DNA of 64,000 bases, taken from NCBI GenBank assembly GCA_036674765.1, contig JARVKI010000060.1, positions 124,001-188,000 on the forward strand. The letters are read 5' to 3'. The translations under genes and the position numbers were made by a program. Source of the DNA: Seiridium cupressi (lineage: Eukaryota; Ascomycota; Sordariomycetes; Amphisphaeriales; Sporocadaceae). The notes under the pieces were generated by a model. That model saw only the letters and a program-made list of their open reading frames with translations. It made no database searches and was not told where the DNA came from. Numbering within the stretch: position 1 is the first letter of the stretch; every line of letters starts with the position of its first letter. Shown in pieces: positions 21,713 through 31,807 of the stretch.

Positions 21713-23174
21713 TCATGCAAAATCAGCAAATCCAAGCTCAACGGCAGCGCCGGTGGTGATGCGGGCGTGCTGAAGAACGTGGTCGAAGTTAACCTTGTCC
21801 ATGGTGTCTTGAGCGGTATGAATCGATTCCAAGTGATCCTCAAAGGCCGATTCGAACACCATGGCGGACGGGTAGCCAGCCTTGGTGGCTGAGGCGTGGT
21901 CAGAGCAAGCGTATCCGCATTCGGTGTCGACGTAGGGGATCTCGGAGTACTAGGCATGTTTCGTCAGATATCGTCGAGATCGGCCGTGGTTGCGAATGAC
22001 AACCGCATAGGAGGAGATCAACTTACAGCGTCGAGGACCAGGCGGATAAAGTTGGTCAGGTTGTCGTCTACGTTGTCAACGATGAGACCCATCTGGTTCT
22101 TCTTGCCCGTGCCGACTGCGTACGAAAAATAGTCAGCAATTTCCTTTCAAATGAAGATATGAGTTGGAAGAGTCATGTCTGAGGAGTGAGTGCTCCAACA
22201 AGTCCGACTGGGGACTTTGAGCTTTTCAAACATTCTGAAATGGGTTAGGAATAGCTCCCGAACGACGTACCATAGCCAGTCATATCTTGCTGAAGCATAG
22301 ATTTAATATCACGACCAGCCTTAGCGTAGCTCTGGAAGATGGCCTGGCTCCCCAGCAGACCGCCCTCCTCGGCAGAGTACCAGTGGAACTCGATCGTGTT
22401 GGGTGCTTGACCAGCAGCAACACGTTCGTCGCTCAGAAGAACGCGGAAGGCTTCCAAGATGGTGATCGAACCAGAGCCATCATCATCTATTCAGATATCA
22501 GCAACAAGGCCTGAGATATCCGGTGTTGATATACTGACCAGCACCAGGGGCGCGGCCGTTCATCGGGCTAGCCTGGTTGATGGAGTCCTGGTGAGCACCA
22601 AAGACAACAGTCTTCTCACTGAGACCGGGAATCGTTGCAATAATACTGCTCTGGCCCCATGTGTGCGGGAAGAATTTGGCCGTAACACCGGAGACTCCAG
22701 TGCTTGCAATGGTAGAGTTGACTAGGTTTCCGAGCCAGGCCGAGGATTTCTTTCCGTAGCTGGACTTGTAGTAACGGTTCTGGAAGTTGGAGAAAGTCTG
22801 GAGGTTGGACTGCATCAGGGTCTTGTTGAGCGACGGCAGCAACGCCTCTACAGCGTCCTGCTGAGCGACCGCCGTGGGGTATACGACAGCGGCTGCCTGC
22901 AACTTGTTGGCAGCAACTTCCGTGAGCTCGGAAAACTCGGTGACGTCGAAAAAAGTCTTGCCCTCCTACTTTGAGTCAGCGCTGGCTCGGTGAAGAATCT
23001 CTAGACAGATATGATGGCACTAACAGCTTTGAGGGCATACTTCTCGGCCTCGGTGACTTGCTTGGTGACACCGGGCGCAAGCTCAATCGTGTACAACTCC
23101 TGTGCCTCTCTTCGTGCAACGTTGAGGGCAGTGGTCAAAGCGGCAAGAGCCGCGATGAGGAGAGAGCGGACCAT
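21713..23174 (-). CDS. Secreted leucine aminopeptidase, M28 metallopeptidase, five exons
   Basis: Minus-strand exons are 23174..23025, 22965..22539, 22486..22271, 22115..22027 and 21949..21713, with all phases closing, for 372 residues. A signal peptide ([17 protein letters not shown]) and an activation propeptide lead. Zinc-site motifs of the M28E family are present: VVFGAHQDS (His), GADDDGSGS (bridging Asp), [11 protein letters not shown] (catalytic and ligand Glu), [13 protein letters not shown] (Asp) and LESIHTAQD (His). The enzyme releases N-terminal leucine and similar residues from extracellular peptides; fungal LAP1 proteins are close to this length. The intron between exons 3 and 4 is long (155 nt). 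A TA microsatellite lies about 110 bp upstream. Confidence 0.93.
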
Positions 23175-23269
23175 ATTGGCAGTAGCAGGGTACGAAAGGA
23201 ACGAACGTCAGAGTATAAGATGCAGGATAGCACAAAGAGATGGGAAGAACCGAACATGTGCGAAGTATC

Positions 23270-23304
23270 AATGTATGTGTGTGTGTATATATATATATAT
23301 ATAT
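23270..23304. repeat. GT/TA compound microsatellite
   Basis: Alternating TG followed by about nine TA units, upstream of the aminopeptidase start. Confidence 0.9.
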
Positions 23305-24918
23305 GAGAGAGACTTTGGGAGGTATGAGATGATGGAAACATGCCACCCCCTGCCCACCTCTTGAGATCAGTCTGGATTGCATGCCGTTGAATTCCGACAT
23401 GGGGAAGTTGCTGGTGGAACCCGCGAGCTTGCCTAAAGAGGTTGCAATCAAGCTGCGCCGGCAGCATCCATTGGGGAATTAGGAAAGCTGTGAGAGGCCA
23501 GGGCCGCCATGCAATGCGACCTGCGACAGGGGACAGTAGATGAAATGCCTCCCGTGTATGCCATGTTGATCTGAGCCTAGAAAAAGCTTATTTCCAGCTC
23601 GGTCATGTTCCCGAGATCAAACAAGATCTATGAAGCATTTTTGGGAACCTTTCCACGACCAATAAAGTCACTAGTCAGTCGAGCGTGTCGTTTTTTTGTG
23701 AAGATCAGGATGGCCATTTGGATTGAGCATTCAATCTGTCAGGTCTGGGCGGATCAACGAGACCTACCTAGGTGGTGAAAGAGTTGCGAGACGTAGCTGC
23801 TCCATCGCCAATATGGGCGAAAATTGTTGAGCTATTGTCGGTGGAGTTCAGAAACACAGGGTTCACGGGTAGTTTCTCTCTGATTGTCCAATCACAGCTT
23901 GAGGCCTGCGAGCGTTCTTCTGGAAGAGGTAGACAAGCGGCAAGGCCGTATTGGTCCCACCTGGCACCCGCGCTGGAATGACACAATTGTTACACTTTGA
24001 GTGGAGTGATTTCTTAGCATAGCTTGGGTGGTATGCGGATGGAAGTTGGACCATGGCAACTTCCACAAGCAAAGTAGCCGCCGGCTCGTGTTGTAGTAGC
24101 CAAGCCTTCTGCAATTGCGTCCATGCTGGTGGAAGTAGGTCAAGCTCAATGCCGCGCCGCCTTGGCGGGCAACTCAGGTACCGAGTCGGGAAGGTTGGAA
24201 GCTCCGCCAAGCCACGAAGCCGCAGCCGATCATCCACTCATGAAGGAATAATTCGACCAGGAGAATCAGTGAAATTGGTAACAGAAGATCTCGCTTGCAA
24301 CTACGAAATCGGCGACATGAAAGATTACATGCAATGCGATGCGGGAAAGATAATACGTAGAGCTCCCCGCCCAGCTCGCCCGCCCCAGGGATACGATGTC
24401 TGCAGGGGCGTAAGAGAAATCTGTCGATTTTTTTTTTTCTTCTTCTTATTTTTCTTTCCTTTTCAAATCGTCTCGAGCTCGAGCGTACAGTGAGATCTGT
24501 AGTTGATGAAAGTGCCGCAGGCCATACATGTTACATCGATACATGTCGAAATTGGTGCTTGTCTCACTGGATGAGCAACCCTCGATGTGTTCTAGTGTAG
24601 ATCGAGCCCAAGGCAAAGGTAGACGCAAAGCAGGAAATTGGGAACAGACCTGGCAAGCTCATATCGCAAGTGTTAGCTGCTTTTAGACGGCCTCCAATTC
24701 TACAACACTAACTGCACCGAATAGCATACTAGAGATCATGGCTCATCGATGCAAACATACATTTATCAGTGCATATGAACTATACCAACGAAGGCTTGTC
24801 TTGATCATTTAAACATGAAGATGATACAGAATGACATTGGATGGTATAAGGCAATGCAGTATAATATTCTTTGTCCGAGCACATATTAATTCACTCCCCT
24901 TTGTCCTAGACCTTGGAT

Positions 24919-25071
24919 TCATACTGAATATGCAGTGAAGGCGGAGGAGAAGCCTCCCACCTGGTAGCCCGTCAGGCCGGCCTAGTCAGTGGTTACACCT
25001 GTGGTGTTCGTCAGGCCCGTATAGATCGAGTAGTCGAGACTGTCGAGACCGATATCTGGGAAATTCGCCAT
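24919..25071 (-). pseudogene. Small 51-codon ORF with one in-frame TAG (uncertain)
   Basis: Reading from an ATG at 25071, the frame gives MANFPDIGLDSLDYSIY... and would end at TGA 24919-24921. One TAG after 29 codons interrupts it. Composition is protein-like (aromatic, Gly, Thr), but I recognise no family. It may be chance, a broken peptide gene, or a short 29-residue product. Confidence 0.25.
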
Positions 25072-25805
25072 GGAGGCACTGTGATGAAGATATCACGATC
25101 CGTGGCTGAGATCAGGCACTTGATTTCTGACACTAGGTTCTTGACACCGCAGCAAATATACACGGCATTAATTCACTGGCATATATAACGGAATTTATCT
25201 CTCCCAATCAAACCCGGTGATGTATTTTTCCCGATGATTCGTGGTTTGAGGAAGCCTTTCCCGAGTTAGCAGCCATTTTCTCTGTGTGCATTTCCAACAA
25301 AGGCTAGTTTCTCGAGATCATACTCAGACAGCCCTTGCGTGTTCTTAACAAAGCTCCTGGGATACTGGTAAAGAGGATGGGTGCGTAGCTACCTAAGGTT
25401 GGCCTTACGCCACGAGATACTGATTGTATCAAGATCGCGGCGAGCAGATACTACCTCGTGCATCTTGTATCATTCGAGAGTATGGCGGCGGTATATGTTG
25501 CCAAGGGGCACAAAGACTATTTTATCATGGTTACAGGAACACTCGCTTTGGCAAGAAAACTAATGGAATGCTTAGCCTTTGGTTGTCAAATGATAAAGCA
25601 CTGCAATTAGTTCATTTCACAAATGCCAAGGTCAATGATTGAGTTGCAAGCAATTACATTAATTAACGGTGTGATCTAGTGGGATGGTTCGATCACTAGT
25701 GCTAGCCTCTCTAAAGCCCTGAATTCCTTCGCCCTTACCATCCGCCTAAGGCCTCCAACAGACGCCATTCCACCTCCTCCAGGCATTTCCGTCTGTGCCG
25801 CTTGC

Positions 25806-26906
25806 TCATGGCCCCGGTGGTGCGAAGCTTGCCGCATTATGTGCGGCGATGAGCCTTCCGTTGGCTATCACCTCGTCTGACCACTTCTTGAAGTCAGTCT
25901 TCGCCCTCCGGACATCACTGAGCTTCATTTCCGTATCTGCCGCGGCAAGCCTGGCCTTTTGTATCTCCTCCCTCACGTTGTTCGTGTACTCGAGGGGTGG
26001 GAGAGCTTGGGAGTACTTCTCCCCAAAGGCGTTTTCCAGGCACTTCACCACTACCTCGGGAGCTAGTCCGTAGTTGATGAACAGGTCGTATGCCCGTGTC
26101 CGGATGTCGAGGTTGGCGAAGGTCGGCAGCAAGACGTCCCCAAGCGATAAGGCTGCATGGAACCTCGGAATGAACTCCATCTCGATCAGATCTGAGAGTC
26201 CTTTCCGCGTCGTATCGTTCGTCCGCTTGTCCAAGCGGGTCCTGTGGCAGCCCAAACCCTTGGCAACGCACCTATCACACGGGCCGTCTTCGTCGGTCCT
26301 CACGCATTTGCCCTTGATGCGCCGGCATTCTTCGCAGGACATGGGCTTGCATTTCCCGGATTGCCTTTTCGCTTGACCAGGTGCTGCGTTCCCATTGTCG
26401 TCGTCGGCGGCGGCTTGGGGAGAGCTGGCCCGGCTTGCTACACTCCGTCGTTGCTTGGCCCTGGGAGGCTTGGTGGCTTTGGGCGCCTGCTTACCAACAT
26501 TGTTAGCGTCCTCCGCCTGGAAGTTGTAGTCCCCCGGGTGGTTGTCGAGGATCCGGAAGAGGTCATCTCCTTGGAAGAGGTTGATGTTGTCGTTCACCGG
26601 GAGGGTTTCCACTAGGCCGTTGTACGCCAGGGAGTTGTCCACTAGTCCGTTGCCCACTGGGCCGTTGTCCCCCAAGACGTTGTCCCCCAGATCGTTGTCC
26701 CCCAGGCCGTTGTATGCCGCGAAATGATCCTCCAGTAAATAGCTCGCCAGGGATGGATGGAACTGAGAGTTAGAGCTGGGGAGCATAGGATCTTGGTAGC
26801 TAGAGAGGTCGCCAACTTGTGTTGGTGTAGGCTCATCCTCATCCCACTGGAGATGGTATGAACCTTGTGCGGCCTGATGGCCAAGGGGGTCGTACTGGTA
26901 AGACAT
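25806..26906 (-). CDS. Zn(2)-Cys(6) DNA-binding protein with tandem LGDN-type repeats
   Basis: Single exon, 366 residues from the ATG at 26906; an in-frame ATG at 27023 would add a low-complexity leader from the GGGAT microsatellite and is unlikely. The binuclear zinc cluster reads CEECRRIKGKC...CDRCVAKGLGC with the expected spacing and a preceding basic stretch (GQAKRQSGKCKP). The N-terminal half is acidic and carries five-residue repeats (LGDND, LGDNV, LGDNG, ...) that could serve as an activation region (inference). The C-terminal 130 residues are helical, and no fungal-specific transcription factor middle domain is evident. The protein is likely a nuclear regulator; targets are unknown and no obvious pathway cluster lies beside it. 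Confidence 0.85.
   Translation of the reverse strand: MSYQYDPLGHQAAQGSYHLQWDEDEPTPTQVGDLSSYQDPMLPSSNSQFHPSLASYLLEDHFAAYNGLGDNDLGDNVLGDNGPVGNGLVDNSLAYNGLVETLPVNDNINLFQGDDLFRILDNHPGDYNFQAEDANNVGKQAPKATKPPRAKQRRSVASRASSPQAAADDDNGNAAPGQAKRQSGKCKPMSCEECRRIKGKCVRTDEDGPCDRCVAKGLGCHRTRLDKRTNDTTRKGLSDLIEMEFIPRFHAALSLGDVLLPTFANLDIRTRAYDLFINYGLAPEVVVKCLENAFGEKYSQALPPLEYTNNVREEIQKARLAAADTEMKLSDVRRAKTDFKKWSDEVIANGRLIAAHNAASFAPPGP
26619..26723 (-). repeat. 15-bp coding tandem repeat, seven units
   Basis: Units start with GTTG on the plus strand every 15 bases (26619, 26634, 26649, 26664, 26679, 26694, 26709). They encode imperfect five-residue repeats of the LGDNx type. Confidence 0.9.
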
Positions 26907-26931
26907 CGTTTGGTCGACTGGACTCAAACGG

Positions 26932-26995
26932 AATGGGATGGATGGGATGGGATGGGATTGGATGGGATGGGATGAGATGGGATGAGATGAGATGT
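26932..26995. repeat. GGGAT/GAGAT pentanucleotide microsatellite
   Basis: About 13 imperfect pentamers just upstream of the Zn2Cys6 start codon, in its probable 5' leader. Confidence 0.9.
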
Positions 26996-27389
26996 GATTG
27001 TTCAATCTAATTGAACAGAGCAAATGATTAATGAGACAGAATAATACTCAGTATACTTATCAGGGCTGTACAAGCGTTGCTGCTCAGTACTTGGTGTCTC
27101 CAAAGTGTGATTTGCGCCTGAAGAAGAAGTGAAAGAATTTGACAACTTGTGGGAGGAAGGCCGTCTATATATATCTTTTTTTTTTCGGGCCCAGCTTCGT
27201 TCCTGTGGATCAGAACGATGCTCCCATAATTTAAACTCCAAGAAAATTCAGTAGCCATGCATCGTGACTCTTTTTTTCTCCCTCATTTGGCCGCAATCAG
27301 GCTCTCCTTTGCTCATCTCAGGGCTAGTTCAGGGTTTAGATAAGCAGTGAAATCGGCGTTCCAGAGTTTTCCTAACCGGGTACGGACCC

Positions 27390-27663
27390 GGCAGAAAGGT
27401 TGCCATAAAAGTTCGGCCACCCTAGGTTGTATTCTAATGCGTTTTTCGCGGGGGGTTTGATCCTCTTACTTTAAACACGTATAACTTTACGAAAAGATCT
27501 TTTGAAAAAAATTAAAACTTATATATGTTTAAGTCATATTTATATAATATAATAAGTTTAAGTCTTAAATAACCATTGCGTTGTGGTAAATATATAAATA
27601 AAGTTGGTATGTTTTCGGTGGGCTTATAGGCAGTGGCCGAACTTTTATGGCAACCTTTCTGCC
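27390..27663. mobile_element. MITE-like element with perfect 31-bp terminal inverted repeats
   Basis: Bases 27390-27420 and 27633-27663 are exact reverse complements over 31 bp, the outer end starting GGCAGAAAGG. The interior is about 212 bp, strongly AT-rich and non-coding. The inverted repeat may extend outward imperfectly. No clear target-site duplication was found and no transposase ORF is present, as expected for a non-autonomous element. Confidence 0.8.
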
Positions 27664-28165
27664 CGGCACCTGACCTATGAGTAGACTAATAAGGACTTTT
27701 ACAATGCATGCTGAAGATTCAGCCGGGCTCTGAGTACGTAGATTCGAGTTGGAAGACGTTTCGAGAAAACATCGTGGCATGAACCAGCCCGAGCGAGAAG
27801 TATAATTCATATCATGTTATCCCTTTTAGGAATCAGTGACTCAAGAGTGGAGTCTGAAGTGTCTTCCTTGATCATAATTCATTGCGAGCAGATCTTGGGT
27901 TCAATGGCACAGATACGTTGCACAGCCTCTCTCCTCGAGGAGGCGGGTGAGGTGCTATACCTTGGCCCGCAACATGGGAAACGTCTAAGGGTGGTTTTTC
28001 TGGGTTTTCTACCTTGGTCGTGATGAGTCCAGATCAATTACGCCGTTCACAGGATTGGGAAAATTCGCTCTGGCTTTTGGCGACTCTCAAAGCAGAGACA
28101 GTCAGCCCTATAGAAGTGGGTCACATACCAGTGGACCCGCCCGATAGATATGGGAAGGTTGTCAG

Positions 28166-28312
28166 ATGGATCTACAAAAAGCATAATTTTGTTCAGGAAC
28201 CCAGGTAGCAACTGTTTGAGAAGGTTTCCGTAAAGCATGGATCCACAAAAAGTAAAGTTTCGTTCGGGAACGGGTAGCAACTGTTTGAGAAGATTTACGT
28301 ACAGCATGGATC
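28166..28312. repeat. Tandem duplication of about 70 bp
   Basis: Unit 1 is 28166-28236 (71 bp), unit 2 is 28237-28305 (69 bp), then a 7-bp start of a third unit. Both begin ATGGATC/T and share a central block GGTAGCAACTGTTTGAGAAG. Confidence 0.85.
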
Positions 28313-29294
28313 AAACGGCACCACAATCTTCTTTGGAACATTGCACGACTCGCTAGAAACCCCCTCAAACCTGCGTTCCCAGATTCACAAAACCTTTTCA
28401 CTGTTACAATCAGTACTCTAGGGTGGATCTTATGGCAGTGGATCGGCCTGAAGAGCGCAACGGCGGACCCGACGCCAAAGTCTACGGTATTCGCCGCATT
28501 TCCCTTTCACTTTAGACTTTGGGAAGCCTTACTCTTCGTTCTGTTTCACGAATCAAGATTATGTAATGGCTCTTGAGTATAGAAGGAGTTAACTTGTCTC
28601 TGACGGGCACGCGAACGGGCTGAACATCAGTGCTATGGTCGCTGTGATCTGAGATGAATGCTAGCGTGTAGTCTGAAGTACCATATGATGCCAGTCAGAA
28701 CACAATCAGTCATTGCGGAGAATAAGACAGGTTCAGTATCGCATCGTGTCAGCGATACAGGCCTGAGATACACCCCTAGGCGTGAAAATTCGGATATGTG
28801 GTCCCTGCGGCAAAGACCGTATCGGCGTGGACTGGCGATCTAAGCGCTACACGGGTGAGCCCTCCACGAAGGGCGCTGTGTATTCATCTGCTCGATTTAA
28901 AACACCACCAAATTATATTTGTTGGGATGTTAAATTAGTGTAGGGGACGAGAAAATCAGGCACTGCGACTAGGTCTGCATACACTCGATGTGAACTCGAC
29001 AGTTATCCCAACCTTATTCACATCAAGTGGTTTAGGGCTATGTACCTCACAGTTCTAGAAAGGAGAGCGTATGGTGAACTAGTTACATGCACGCCAATAT
29101 ATTGGCCACAGGGGCATTTTTCTATATGTTTGAAAGTAGCGGGACATGAGAGCCTATCTGCTTCACATCCACAACTATGAATGTAATAACTGCATTACCA
29201 GGAACACTGACCCGGCATTCTAAGCAGTTCCGGGCTGCGACTAGTGTTGTCTCTATCAACTCAACTCCATGCCTCGCCCAATATCCTTCGAGCA

Positions 29295-29975
29295 TCAATG
29301 CTTCGCAGCATCCTTCTTCTTCCTTTCCGCATCAACCAATCCATCGAACCGCTTAAACGCCACGAAACCCTCAAAGGTCGGAGAGATTGTCCAAAGCCAC
29401 CAGAGCTTGCTGCCCCGCGGGACCCGATGCTTCGCAAGTCTGGTGCGCGCCATCCACCAAGACTCTGTCGCATGGATGAGGACAAACGGGACGAAGATGG
29501 TCTTGACGAGCCACCGGTAGCCATCGGCGCCGATCGGGAAGAAATCATCCAGCAATCCCCAGATTGCCGTCCCCGGCTTCACGAAACTCAGCGTCGCGGC
29601 GCAGACCATGTACAGAGTGACACCGAAGAAGACTACCAGGTCGAAACCCGCAGGCGGGGCGTATTGGTCGATCTTGATATCACTCAGACCGAGCCGGGTC
29701 AGGGCATTCTGCGCCATCTCGACCAGCTTGGCCCTCGAGGCACCATAGTTGGGCAACGGGGGCTCGAGGACGACAGTGTGGAGGCCAGACACGGACTTGA
29801 TGGATATGGCACCGAGGGACATGTCCGTGACCTGAGCACCGGCGGCTGCCGAGGCCGGGAGCCCGTTGAAGGCCCGCAGGTAGAGCTCCAGCTCGCCGGC
29901 ATGGTCTTTGTTCATGTGCGTGACCACGCGCGTCTTGATGGCGGCTTCTTTGGCGGCGGTGTCGGAGTCGGCCAT
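29295..29975 (-). CDS. DUF2470 domain membrane protein
   Basis: Single exon, 226 residues. The N-terminal 90 residues match the DUF2470 fold, which is related to haem-utilisation/FMN-binding split-barrel proteins: the conserved VVTHMNKDHAGELELYLRAF segment is clear. The C-terminal half has hydrophobic segments (DLVVFFGVTLYMVCAATLSF and WLVKTIFVPFVLIHATESWW), matching the DUF4499/TMEM254-like part that fungal members carry. It ends in a basic tail (AERKKKDAAKH). Start context is ordinary. The function is unknown; a membrane-anchored haem- or flavin-related role would be a guess. Tail-to-tail relations with neighbours are loose, with about 2 kb of empty sequence on each side. Confidence 0.85.
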   Translation of the reverse strand: MADSDTAAKEAAIKTRVVTHMNKDHAGELELYLRAFNGLPASAAAGAQVTDMSLGAISIKSVSGLHTVVLEPPLPNYGASRAKLVEMAQNALTRLGLSDIKIDQYAPPAGFDLVVFFGVTLYMVCAATLSFVKPGTAIWGLLDDFFPIGADGYRWLVKTIFVPFVLIHATESWWMARTRLAKHRVPRGSKLWWLWTISPTFEGFVAFKRFDGLVDAERKKKDAAKH

Positions 29976-31807
29976 TTTGGGGGAGCAATGATCAAGAATG
30001 CCCCTTGCGTTGAATCAGATTGCGAAAGTCCGCTAATTGGCCTAAGCTGGAGATTGGATGTATCTCGACGGGCATATATCCTGGGCCGAGCTCGGGTAAC
30101 TGGTTGATGACCGCTGTTGTAACTCTAATCTCGTTTCTCAAACCGCGACGACCGGACTCTCGGGATCGCATCAGATGGGGAAGTTGCTAGAGCTGTGCGG
30201 CGTTCCTGCCTCGGGCCCACTGAAATTGTGCCCGCTGGGATGTCTGACAGGGGCCTTCTACATACATTGTCGTACTAAGCGTTTGTGCACTAGTCCAGTG
30301 GCTAATCTGGTTAGACTCGATACTCTAACCAAGCACCCAGGTACCATCCGGCTGAGCCAACCGAAGTGTTGATCGTGGACTCTGTTTCTTTCATCCACTA
30401 GACTACCGACTTGCACTGGCATTCTCGGTTGCCAGGATCCTTCATCCAGAGAAGATGGGGCCAATTCAGCACCCTGGCCTGTCTCCACGATACATAAACG
30501 ATCTGCTCTTGGGCCTCGGCGCTTCCTAAACCTCCGAACTTACATAGGAAATGTACGATTCATTGCCGGAAACTTGCACAGACAAACGAGCCGCACTGTG
30601 TTGTCAGAGGTCTCGAGCCCTTATTCGTGTCCAAGCAAGAAAAGGAACGGCAGAGATCCTCGGATGGGTGGAGGATACAATGTAGGAAACATATGGGTTA
30701 TAGAGCTAGGCCGCAATTAGTTTCGACTGGAGAGACGAAACTAACATCTTCGGCCGTACAACCTGGCTATGATACAATGTAAAGCAAGTAGGCAAGTCTC
30801 AGCTACGGCCCATTGGAAGGCTCAAAGGTATGGCTTGACTGGATATTGTGACTTCTCCGTGTTGAGCTGTATTCATTCCAACGTTTCCAGAGGCATCAGG
30901 AAAGCGTGGGCCCCCTTGAAGACGCAGCTCGCTGCTTCGAGGTACAGCACCTCCAATTGGACACAGCTGCGCGTCGGCCAATTTGGAAAGCGCCATACAA
31001 CATGCATGCAAACAATGCCCTTGTAGTGCTGAGCTGCGTTTGATCACGGTTGGTGGCTTGCAGCATAATCAAAGTTTGATTGTTGGTTTTTTTCTCTCTT
31101 CGAAACTCGGCCGGTTTACTTCTTTTTCTGGGAGCAATACGAATTGGTTTCAGCCCTTGGCCTAGTTTGGTCGTAATCCTGCATTCGAGTGAGACATGCT
31201 CACCAATAGAGCGCGTCCCAGGCCATCTAATTCTCATCCAACTTTCGAGATCTGGGCAGGGGGCCAAGGAAATAGCAAACTTCTTTCCATACTGTACCTA
31301 GGTAATCAATTCGAGTGCGCTTAGCGGAGTTGAGAGTATTGCTACAATTAAGCTCCGCCGCCCAGCCGAACATGGTTACTTACCCCTTCCGGCAGTAGCG
31401 ATACCCACAGTGTAGCGATTGGCGTATCACCCTTGTGATCAATCATATATTCAATGAACGCCAAAACGCGAGATCGCGTGGTAGAAAGCATTGATTGGAA
31501 CCTACATGCAGTTAATTTATTTTCGCTCTTTCCGCGTGCAAGCATATCCAGTTCACATCGGTTAACCCTTGCACTGCTCATCCGGCATTACGCGTGGGCC
31601 AAACCAAAATCCTCATACCAAGCCGGCCATGACTATTGGTTACTCGTACATCGTTGGTATTCCTTTCCATGATTATACGATCAACCGGTGCGATGAACCA
31701 AACGTTGCTGTAGAATGCTTGCTCGCAAGTGACCGCGGGCGCCTGACTCCGTACTGCGCTTCCGCTATTCTGGACCGTACTCTGAAGCAAGAGCAGCAAC
31801 AGCATGA
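29976..31807. other. Intergenic region between DUF2470 and CFEM-GPCR genes
   Basis: 1.8 kb. I see no gene, repeat or RNA with support. Confidence 0.5.

Larger units (their letters stand above)
23175..25805. other. Long intergenic region between aminopeptidase and Zn2Cys6 gene
   Basis: 2.6 kb. It contains a compound GT/TA microsatellite (about 23270-23304), a T-rich run at 24427-24466 and a broken small ORF at 24919-25071 on the minus strand. Nothing else recognised. Confidence 0.5.
26907..29294. other. Repeat-bearing intergenic region
   Basis: 2.4 kb with the pentamer microsatellite, a MITE-like element and a 70-bp tandem duplication. Short ORFs are not recognisable as genes. Confidence 0.6.

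Noticed and set aside
29244..30107. Plus-strand 287-codon ORF over the DUF2470 gene
   Set aside because: Antisense shadow; the minus strand encodes a clear conserved domain.
30290..30365. tRNA-like D-arm words (AGTCCAGTGGCTA) at 30.3 kb
   Set aside because: No acceptor stem or T-arm pairs could be found around them.
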